64,000 nt of DNA from Lepidurus packardi (Eukaryota > Arthropoda > Branchiopoda > Notostraca > Triopsidae). Numbering within the stretch: position 1 is the stretch's first letter; the number at the start of each line of letters is the position of its first letter. The stretch lies in assembly GCA_023053545.1 (NCBI GenBank), contig JAKZAN010000006.1:563001-627000 (forward strand). The letters run 5' to 3'. The translations under genes were made by a program, and so were the position numbers. Positions 10,301 to 22,100 of the stretch are shown here, piece after piece. A model generated the notes under the pieces. That model searched no databases, was not told the origin of the DNA, and saw only the letters and a program-made list of their open reading frames with translations.

Positions 10301-13161
10301 ACAGTAATGTTAAGGGGGAGTAATTGTAGGAAATGGCTGAATCTATTCAAGAATTTTCGCATTAGCAAATTTGCAACATACAGTTGATTCCATATCTGCC
10401 TGACATAAGGTGGTCGAGTTTGGGTCGCACTTTTGACGAAGTTTTGGGGTATTTCGGAAAATCTCAGTGACAGTAATGTTGAGGGGAAGCAATTGCACGA
10501 AATGGCCGAATCTATTCAAGAATTTTCGCATTAACAAATTTGCAACATACAGTTGATTCCGTGTCTTGCTGCGACCGCGTAAGTTGACGTGGTCGAATTT
10601 GCGTCGTACTTTCGGCTGAAATTTTAATTCGTTTCAGGAAATCTCAGTGACAGTAATGTTAAGGGGAAGCAAGTGCACGAAATGGCTCAATCTACCTGCC
10701 AATTTTCGCATTAAAAAATTTTCAACATCGAGTGGAATCTCGCACCTGCTACAGGAGCTTCGGTTGACGTAGTCTAGTTTGCGTCACACTTTTGATCGAC
10801 AATTGAATGAATATCTACCAAACTCCTTGACAGTCATATCGAGGGAAAGTACACTAGAAAAGTAGTTTCTGTTAGAATAGTGCTTTTGACATTTGCAAAT
10901 TTGCTAAACCTAACTTAAAACAAGGTTTCAACAAGACTTTTGGAACCAGGAAAAGAGGAAAAGTTGCGTCGACCGTTTCGAGTTTCAGGAAATCCTGGTG
11001 ACAGTAATGTAGTGGAAGATGCCTTCATCCACGTCAACTTAGTTGGAATCGCAAATTTGAGAAAATAAATTAAATTTCTTAATCCAAAGTTCGAAGACCC
11101 AGAAAACCCAGTGAAACATAAGCAATTCCGGTTAGCTTTCCACTCTTGACAGGTTTTATTGCGCAGAACATATGACATTTCATGTCATTTCAAGGGGAAC
11201 TGTTACCTGCAGATATACAACTGTTGTTCGAATCATCCAAATTAATGGGCTGGACTTGGCATGCTGCTACAGCACGTTTACACACGATAGAAAGTAGATA
11301 TCCTTATGTAACTCGAGCGAGCGCTTAACGCCCCTCCCGACTTCAACTTGCAAGTCTTTCAGAACAGGCAAACAAAACAAAATAACCTTTGTCCCTGGCT
11401 ATTAGGTTCTCTTCTTTCCATTCCATGGATGTGTCGGGTTTCATTACAATTGCAAGAAGGACATCTCGTACAAGTGGGAGAAATCTAGAGGCACTAAGGG
11501 CTATTTTCCTATGGTTAAGCATGGAAAAGTAGCTCTTAACGACAGTGAGTTGCAATAGGGCGAGTTTTCAATGGGTTTCACCGGGAAAAGAGACCTTAGT
11601 AGCATACAACTACATTTATCCTGAAGATTTTTTTTTTTTTTTTTTCTTTTACTTCCGCTGTAAAATGACCACGCATTTCGACAGTCACGTCAAAAATTCC
11701 CGAGCGTTTCATTATCTCAGTGTTGGTTATCTATCGTTTCCGTTGAATTGTGGGTTTCCGTGTTACAATATTTCACCTCAATTTTTGAGTTTTGTTTGTT
11801 CCAGACTTGTTCCATAAGTCTTGTTTTCTATTCTGATCCGAACTCGAAGAAATAGAAACTATAACTTCATAGCGTAAGATATTAAGAACGAATTCTAGTG
11901 TTAAAGCTTAGGAGTTTCGCCCTTATTGCAATTTAGTGCGAGTAAGGACAACTTTCAATGGTTGAAAGATAGGAAAATCGCCCTTACGCATTTCAATGTG
12001 AATAAGGTCTAGTTTTATGGTTACAGCATAGCAAAATCGCTCTTATCGACTTTGGGTCTTACCAAGGCTCTAATGTAATGATTTTTTTTTCCGATTTTTC
12101 AATATCTTGAACTTAATTGAAGGTAATAAGAAGCATTGGACCTATTCTTAACCCAGTTGAGGGATTTTTCTGCAGCAAGAAACGTTAAGAACAAGTTCTA
12201 GTGTTAAAGCGTAGGAATTTCGCCTTTATTGCAGCTCATTGTCAGCAAGGTCTAGTTTTCAATGGTAAACGAAGGGAAAATCGCCCTTATTGACTTGGGA
12301 CGCTACCAAAGCTCTAATGTAATGAATGTAATGCATTTTACTCCCGATTTTTTAATATCTTGAACTTACTTGAAGCTAATCAGAAACGTAGGACTTATTC
12401 TTAACCCAATTGAGGGCTTTTTCTGCAGTAAGAAACGTTAAGAACAAGTTCTAGTGTTAAAGCGTAGGAATTTCGCCTTTATTGCAGCTCATTGTCAGCA
12501 AGGTCTAGTTTTCAATGGTAAACGAAGGGAAAATCGCCCTTATTGACTTGGGACGCTACCAAAGCTCTAATGTAATGAATGTAATGCATTTTACTCCCGA
12601 TTTTTTAATATCTTGAACTTACTTGAAGCTAATCAGAAACGTAGGACTTATTCTTAACCCAATTGAGGGATTTTTCTGCAGTAAGAAACGTTAAGAACAA
12701 GTTCTAGTGTTAAAGCGTAGGAATTTCGCCTTTATTGCAGCTCATTGTCAGCAAGGTCTAGTTTTCAATGGTAAACGAAGGACAAATCGCCCTTATTGAC
12801 TTAGGACGCTACCAAAGCTCTAATATAATGAATGTATTGCATTTTATTTCCGATTTTTTAATATCTTGAACTTACTTGAAGGTAATAAGAAACATAGAAC
12901 CCAGTTGAGGGATTTTTCTGCAGCAAGAAACGTTAAGAACAAGTTCTAGTGTTAAAACGTTGGAATTTCGCCTTTATTGCATCTTAATGTAAGCAAGGTC
13001 TACTTTTCAATGGTGAACGAAGGGAAAATCGCCCTTATTGCCTTAGGACGCTACCAAAACTCTAATATAATGAATGTAATGCATTTTATTTCCGATTTTT
13101 TAATATCTTGAACTTAATTGAACGTAATCAGAAACATAGGACCCATTCTTAACCCAATTAA

Positions 13162-13192
<31 letters not shown>

Positions 13193-16100
13193 GCAGCTAA
13201 AAACAAAACCTTAGGGATATACTATGTGACGCCAGGGTTTGAAATTCCCATGGCAACGTTGCATACATGTGGGATGTAGGCGTTATTGACCCTTCTCTCT
13301 CTTCTTCCTCTTCCTCTTCTTCTTCTCTTTTCTTCTATTTCGCGTTTCGTTCGCTTTCGATTTGTCCTTCCATACTCCCCCCCCCCCCCACACATCCTCC
13401 CTTTCGTTTTCAATCAGTTCTAATTACTCGTCCTTCACTTCTTCACACGTAAGACTTCCTGTGCAGGTAGTGAATAGAGACTATTCAAATTCCCCTTCTT
13501 CCCTTTAGTTAAGAACTAACTCTAATGAAGCATAGGAAATGAGAAGAATCCTTTTAAGGAGTTGAAAGTTGTTTGGAATTCATGTTTACAACGTTCAGTT
13601 TTTTGGGGGGTATTTTGAAATTTACGTTTGGGAATTTGTAGTTAGCTTTGAGAGGGTAGATTTGTTTCCACTTGAACACTTTGAAAAGAAACAAGATATT
13701 TTGGGGTTTCTTTCCAATAGTGTAAACATCCGCCCGCTTTAGAACCCGCCCAATTGAGATTGAGTGTGGAATTTCAGTGGAGCAATTGCCAAAGAGCTAT
13801 CGAGAGCTTTTTTTTTATTGAAAATTCTATCGCAGGTCTCAAGTGTAGAAATTGATGTTCGTTAAGGTCGATTTTCCTACGTTTAAAGGTAGGAATATCG
13901 TCCTTGTTGCAGTTTAGTGTCCTTAAGGTCGAATTTGTTTGTCTCAGCATAGGAATATCGCCCTTATTGCAGTTGAATGCCACTAAGGCCTATTTTGCTA
14001 TGCTTAAACGTAGAGAAATCGCCTGTATACTCTTATGGAGGTTACTACTCGGATTTTCTTTTTCACAATTCTATATTGTGTATTAACCCTAAGTTTCGAA
14101 GTTGATACACTCATGATTCTTGGCAGGCATTTGCCGTTTTGTGTTTATTAAGGTCGATTTTACTCCTTAAAAAGATAGGAAAATCACTGTTTGTCGCAGT
14201 TCATTGTCATTAAGGATCAATTTCCTATCTCAAAGCATAGGAATATCGACCTTCTTGCAGTCGAATCTCAGTAAGGTCTATTTTCCTGTGCACAAGCATA
14301 GAAAAATCGCCCTTATCGCCATGCGGATGTTCCTGAACTCGCTAATTTTCTTGTTTTTCACCATCTTACTAGCCTATTACCTATTTCATATATGTTGTAC
14401 ATTACCCTGTTTGTGTACCGATCTTTTAAACCAAAAATGAACTAAGAATATGTCCGAGAAGGTGAAGTTCAAGAAGGTTAAGTTTTCCCTCAGAAACTCA
14501 AGGTTCTACTGCGAATTGATCTTGCCAAAGAAGCAAATAGGACGAGAAGGACCTTTGGAGTTTTCGCAATCGATAAGCAAAGGGTACGTGTGTGTGTGTG
14601 TTGCCAAATGAAGCGCAGCCTCACTCCTGATTGGCCGGTTAAGACAGGTCCAAGCCTTTGTTCCCCTCAAGGGATGCTTTGGAGGGTTTATTAATATCGT
14701 CCAGGGTTAAAAACGATCAAGATTAACATCTTATTCCATGTTGGGGAAGTTTTAGGAAACTTCAGGAAAGGGAGGGTAAGGAGAGGGTAAAGAGACATGT
14801 CCTGGGTTAAAGCAAGGTCAAACTAGTCTCTTGAAGAGATGTTCAACTCCCAACAGCGAATATGAATTAGCTTGAGAGGGTTGTTTTGGACGTGCTTTTC
14901 CCCATCTCATTTCCTATGAGGGTTGCGCGAGAGAGAGATCAACAACACCTCATCGAATTTTGGTATTCTTAGCGGTTCTATGCGTCCACACATCAGGATT
15001 GTGAAAAGGGCAGCGTTCAGACGTGATTCTGCAGGCACAAGTTGGGGAAATTTCAGGATCTCTGGTGATTTCGAAATATGGCTCGGTAAACAAATTAGGG
15101 GATTAACTTGGACGATTGGGAAGATGGTGATGAGATGATAAGGCGTATCACACGTCTGGGAGGATTCTTTTTTTCGTCGTGTTGTCGGAAGGCTTTGTTT
15201 GTGTTGCGTTTGCGTTTTTATCAGCGAGAAAAGAGCTGACGGAAGAGAAGAATGTGTCCTTGGCCCTCTGTACTCTCTTGCATCTTGTTATGCAGCTCGG
15301 TCCAAACCTGTTCGTTCGAAAGACTTCTTTGCTAGGAAGAAAACAGAAAAAGGGATCAGCCGTGTCCGTATTGGTGAGCAGGGAGTAATTAATGACTGAT
15401 GTGTGAACCTGGGTCTAGTTCCTGAGAAGAGGGTTGGAAGGGGTTGGTTTTTGCTTAGAATGACGTACAAGTTTTATGTGTACTAGAAAGAGGACTTCTT
15501 TGGGAACGTAGTGGAATTTTTACGCATTTTTACGGGCAGTAGTTAACGCGGAAAGTGATGTTAACTACTCTGACTCGATTATGCGCTCATCGCTCAGCGT
15601 GGCAGCGCCTCTAGCGGCGAACGTCAAGTTTCCGAGTTCATAAACTTGGTATTCGGGAACCAAAACTTTAGATACCTAAAGAAGGGCTTGTTTACGAGTT
15701 AAAAATAGCGTATTGGAATTTGCACACGGCTCTTGTGTCTGTGTCTTGTGTCTCTTTTTCGGTCTGTTTTCCGCTGCCTTGAAAGTTACGCTCAAATCCA
15801 TTTTTAGTTCAATTTAATTTTTTTTAAGCAGAAATTCCTTTAAAAACACGAGCACATATTTAGATGTACTGAAATTGAAATTCAGTTTAAAGGAAAAGTT
15901 TGCTACAACAAAAAAAACGATGCTAACAACCTAAAAACAGCTAAAAACCTGCTGTTGAAAGTTTGTTTTTCAAGCTAGCAAGTCACGCCCACATGCCGAT
16001 GTCACGGTACAGTTAGCTTACGTCACGCACTCCTGCAATGGCACAGTTAGCGTGTCGTCATATCTGGCTATCCAGACTGCAAAACAAATGGAAATTCATT

Positions 16101-19100
16101 GTTAACCGTGTTTATAATGCGATATTTTCATAATTTTCCTTTACTTTCCAATCTAAAACATCAACTATGAGTAATTTTACTGTACTATAGTGACAACAAG
16201 GTTAAAAAAAGTTAAAGGTCTGTTCAAAAGCTTAAAAAACCAATTTAAGCTACCAAACTTCGATAAACAATTGTAATTACTAAATAATTCCAGTTCTAGA
16301 CATGTTACACCACAACAATGAATTACCACTACACTGTGGCGTCCTACGGCTTTATTCTGGAACGGAATATTGGGAATATTAGCTAACTGTACTACTAATA
16401 TCCATTAGAAGCGTATTAAACTGCTAATTCCCGTTGATTCTATTTGGTGAAAACTTTGTATTTCCTAAAAAACCAATGCAGTAGAAAGTTTGAAGGTAAT
16501 CAAAACTTTGCTTTATTGTCCTAACTACAGTTACCTTTTCTCATTTCTTAGCTGTATTAATTAAACATGAAGAAGGGAAAAGCAGCTGTTTGGGACCCTA
16601 AAGTCACGTCAAACGGCGTGCTCAAGCGCATATTAAGAAGAACAAAAACCAAGGGGAAACCGGACAGACTTCCTGGTGTAAACGAGTTTAGGGCGAACTT
16701 CGTCCCATCTTCTTCTAGAAAAGATTCCGACATCCCGCTTCCTCCCAACCAAATATCCGTCATTTCAGCTCCGACGTCGACGTCGAAACCCTAAGTTTGG
16801 GGGGGCAGGCCTATTGGATTGAATAACACTGTTACTTTAAGGGCTACTAAACACAGCCCAAGCCACAAACCGCCCCTTGGGGCTCCGTATAGCTCCGTAT
16901 AGCTCCGTAGAGTGTCTCAAAGGGAAACGAGGGTCGATATATCGGCTGACCTACTTTTGCCGATTACGAAACTAGAGTAGGAAGAGGGCTTCGTTTTTTC
17001 TTTTGGCTTCCCCTGTTAGGGTGAGGGGGTGGAGGGTAAAGGTTTATTGATTGAGAGACGGATGAGAAAAGACACGTGGCGAATCCTGGTTTGTATAGCG
17101 GTTAATGATTCTGCGAGTTCTTGGCTCTCATTAGCCGGTAAACGGGAGGATCAAGTCCCGCCCCTTCATGAGGGATGAGGAGGCGGGACTTGATCCTCCC
17201 GTTCATTAGGAAACGATACGTCTGGGTCTGGGGGTAGAATGCTATCATGATAGTGACAAGCTTTTACCGTGCGATAAACGGCTAAGGTTTCTGCAAATAA
17301 ACTGGAAAAGTTCCGTTACCCTGCTTTACCAACCAAATCCAGCCTTCGCTATCTTTCAAGCACGTCGAAACATCTTTTTTTCGGGTAGCAGGAAAGGGTT
17401 TGGAAACGGGGGAACCGAACCTATTGCCTCTTGGGCCTTTTTCTTTTCTCGTTTGGACAAGATCCAGAGATCAATACTTTGGGGGAAGAAGGCAACTGAC
17501 AACGCGTCTAAAACGAATAAACAACAAGAAATCAGTTGAGATAGTTCTTCCAAGAAAACGGACCTTTGGGGGGGACAGAACTTGTGTTATTTAGAAAAAA
17601 AAACGTTCTAATTGTTTTTGTCGGGAGCGTTTCTTAGGTTTTTGTTACAAGCAAAGGGAATAGTGATGCAAAAGGAAGATTGTCAGAAAAAATCGCAGGT
17701 CTGGACCCAATAAGTACTGAGAAAAACGTAATTGAAGATAGGGACGTTGAGATTAGGTTTGTCAGATGGAGGAAGTGAGTAGAAAGCTTCCCGCTAGATG
17801 GCTCTTCGTGACGCTGACGTCACAAGGAGAAACGCCGCAGGGCCGTAGCAAGTTAGTTTTGAACAGTAAGTTTTTCGGAAACTATGAAGGCTACGATAAT
17901 GAGAATTTAACTGGAGGTCCTGGAGAAGCTAAGCTTTCGATTGGGAGTGGAATGGAATATTATTTGTGTTTTTTTTTTATGAAATTTAATTGTTGAGCGC
18001 TTAGGCCAGCTTGACCCAGATTGCAACATGTAGCTTTGAAACATAATAGCAGTTTTCTGTGAGTCAGAGTAGTTTATCTTTTACTTGTTATAGTTGTGTA
18101 ATAGCTTTTTAATCTTGAATGGAAAGAAAAAGGAATTGAACCAATGACTGAACTCTGATAAAAAAAAATAAGTGCCCAGTTTACAGAGCATGGAGGGAAA
18201 AACCTATTATGGGAAAAACGACATGTGTTTTATTTTCGATTCTTGGGTTTTTAGAATATTTCCCCAAGGTCTTGGAATCACTGGAATGAGTTATAGTTAT
18301 TTGGTCAAAAAATAAAAATAATAAAAAGCAGGAAATAATGAAAAATTTTTGTATGCGTGTTTTATAGGATCGGTCGGTAGGGCCTAATGGAACGGGGCCT
18401 TTGGATAACATGCGTGGCTTAGAACTGTACCTGAATGACGTCATAAGGGGATCCAACGACAGCCAAGAGCAACTAAAAAGTATGTCACTAAGGTCGACTT
18501 TCCTTATGTAAAGATGGGAAAACCGCCCTTACTGCAGTTGAATGTAACTAAGGCCTACTTTTCTATGCTTCAGCATAGAAAAGTCGACCTTATCGTCTTA
18601 CGGATTTTACTACGGTTTCTAATTTTCTTCTTTTTCACCATCTTAAGTAGCATAGTAACCTACTTTTGCAACTAAATGAAAGGAATTAAGTTAAAGACAA
18701 TGATTTGGGGTGGGGAAGAATTCGTGACCTTTTGAGTTGGGGGCAAATGGGCGTGGCAATTCCATTAAAAACGGAAAATTGAAAGCAGGGCGCGTTTCAA
18801 TCAATACTCCTCCCTTTTCTTCTTTTTATTTTTTCTTCTTTTTCTCTGCCTAGTGTTATGGAGTTTATGTTAGAGGCAGTAATATTATTTCTATTACTAC
18901 ACCGATAGGAATTTACTTATCTTTACTGGGGGGATTTTTATAAAGGTTTCAAAGGGCGGTACTAAAAAAGAGAAAAACACAGTTACCCTTAAGTGTTGTG
19001 ATTAACATTTTTATGGAGGTTATAGAGCTCGGGATTGTATCATGTATTGAACATTGCTAGGTACTCCCAATTTTTTATTTTATTTTTGATGTATTTTGAA

Positions 19101-22100
19101 GTCAAATCAAATCCCTTTTTCAAAGGTTCTCCCCCTCGAATATGCAGTTTCTAGGGTTTCTGCACGACGTCATAGGGGAGGGGGTCGACGCGTGACGTCA
19201 TGTCGGTGTTCGGTCCGTCGTGTGACTTGCAGAAAAGTGTGCTCTCGTACCTGAAATAGATTTCATTTTTTGGCTTCCTTTCTACTTTGGGATTCTAACG
19301 TTGCCTCGTGTGGCTCACTTTTATTTGTTCCTCAACACGACTGCCAGAAAAAGGGGAGAATTTCATCCTCATTCCACGTCTGGATCTGGAGTAGCTATTT
19401 TAAGATTCCGGTGGTATTTGCAGACATAGAGACAAGTTTTGGGTTCATTTAGCCATTTTGAGTTTTGGAGGCTTTGTTTCAGATTCTTTTTTAATCGAAA
19501 GAAATAGGTTGACAGGATTTCTTAAGTATAATTAATCGTTTCGAATTTTTTGAATTTTTAAGATTTTTTGAATTTCGGAAGATTTTTGGAGAATTTTTAG
19601 AAATTTTTTAGGGTTACAAGTTTTTGGTTCATTTAGCCATTTTGGGTTTTCGAGGCTTTGTTTCAGATTATTTTTTAAGAGGAAGAAATAGGTTGACAGG
19701 ATTTCTTATGTACAATTAATCGTTTGGAATTTTTTTGAATTTTTAAGATTTTTTTGAATTTCGGAAGATTTTTTAGAAATTTTTTAGGGTTACAAGTTTT
19801 CGGTTCATTTAGCCATTTTGAGTTTTGGAGGCTTTGTTTCAGATTCTTTTTTAAGAGGAACAAATAGGTTGACAGGATTTCTTAAGTACAATTAATCGTT
19901 TCGAATTTTTTGAATTTTTAAGATTTTTTTGAATTTCGGAAGATTTTTGGAAAATTTTTAGAAATTTTGTAGTGTTACAAGTTTTCGGTTCATTTAGCCA
20001 TTTTGAGATTTGGAGGCTTAGTTTCAGATTCTTTTTTAAGCGGAAGAACTAGGTTGACAGGATTTCTTAAGTACAATTAATCGTTTCGAATTTTTTGAAT
20101 TTTTAAGATTTTTGGAGAATTTTGGAAGAATTTTGGAGAATTTTGGAAGATTTTTTGAGAATTTTGGAAGATTTTTTGAGAATTCTTAGAAATTTTTTAG
20201 GGTTACAAGTTTTCGGTTCATTTAGCCATTTTGAGATTTGGAGGCTTAGTTTCAGATTCTTTTTTAAGCGGAAGAAATAGGTTGACAGGATTTCTTAAGT
20301 ACAATTAATCGTTTCGAATTTTTTGAATTTTTAAGATTTTTTTGAATTTCGGAAGATTTTTGGAAAATTTTTAGAAATTTTGTAGTGTTACAAGTTTTCG
20401 GTTCATTTAGCCATTTTGAGATTTGGAGGCTTAGTTTCAGATTCTTTTTTAAGCGGAAGAAATAGGTTGACAGGATTTCTTAAGTACAATTAATCGTTTC
20501 GAATTTTTTGAATTTTTAAGATTTTTGGAGAATTTTGGAAGAATTTTGGAGAATTTTGGAAGATTTTTTGAGAATTTTGGAAGATTTTTTGAGAATTTTG
20601 GAAGATTTTTTGAGAATTTTGGAAGATTTTTTGAGAATTCTTAGAAATTTTTTAGGGTTACAAGTTTTCGGTTCATTTAGCCATTTTGAGATTTGGAGGC
20701 TTTGTTTCAGATTATTTTTTAAGCGGAAGAACTAGGTTGACAGGATTTCTTAAGTACAATTAATCGTTTCGAATTTTTTGAATTTTTAAGATTTTTGGAG
20801 AATTTTGGAAGAATTTTGGAGAATTTTGGAAGATTTTTTGAGAATTTTGGAAGATTTTTTGAGAATTTTGGAAGATTTTTTGAGAATTTTGGAAGATTTT
20901 TTGAGAATTCTTAGAAATTTTTTAGGGTTACAAGTTTTCGGTTCATTTAGCCATTTTGAGATTTGGAGGCTTTGTTTCAGATTATTTTTTAAGCGGAAGA
21001 ACTAGGTTGACAGGATTTCTTAAGTACAATTAATCGTTTCGAATTTTTTGAATTTTTAAGATTTTTGGAGAATTTTGGAAGAATTTTGGAGAATTTTGGA
21101 AGATTTTTTGAGAATTTTGGAAGATTTTTTGAGAATTCTTAGAAATTTTTTAGGGTTACAAGTTTTCGGTTCATTTAGCCATTTTGAGATTTGGAGGCTT
21201 AGTTTCAGATTCTTTTTTAAGAGGAACAAATAGGTTGACAGGATTTCTTAAGTATAACTAATGCTTCCGAATTTTTTGAATTTGTAAGATTTTTTTGAAT
21301 TTCGGAAGATTTTTGGAGAATTTTTAGAAATTTTTTAGGGTTACAAGTTTTCGGTTCATTTAGCCATTTTGAGTTTTGGAGGCTTTGTTTCAGATTCTTT
21401 TTTAAGCGGAAGAAATAGGTTGACAGGATTTCTTAAGCATAATTAATCCTTTCGAATTTTTTGAATTTTTAAGATTTTTTTGAATTTTTAAGATTTTTTT
21501 GAATTTCGGAAGATTTTTGGAGAAATTTTTTAGGGTTTTGGGGGAGATTTTTGGGAATTTTGGGGATTTTTTTTTTAGTTTTACGGAGATTCTGAAAGGG
21601 AATTATATACGGGCTAGATTGGTTTTGATGGCGCTAGTTTATTACTGCACCGCAGAACCGGAAGGTTTAATGGGTTGCGAAGGTTTGAGTGACGTCATAG
21701 TGTTGAAGTAAACGGCACATGACAAGTCATCTTGGAAGTGCCATTGACGGAGTTTTATGGCCACGGTTATTTGTGATTTTCTTTATATCTTTGCAAACGC
21801 TTATTTCTGCAGCCGCTTATTTCCTGGCCGGTATTTCTGGTCGAAATGTATTTCTAGCAAACGTGTTACTCCCTGGAGGCGTCCATTCTTGCTGAAATAG
21901 CTTTCCGAAGCTGTGTTTCTGCAGATAGGAATTTCTGACTCTAGTGAAGATATATTTCTGCAGTATTGGTATTCATACGTTTTTCATATGTACATACCTT
22001 AGACAGTTATCTAAAGTTTTTTCATAATAATTTGCGGCAATATATATTGCTGCGAAGAAATATCTTTCAGAAATGTATTACTGCACAAAACTATTTGGCA

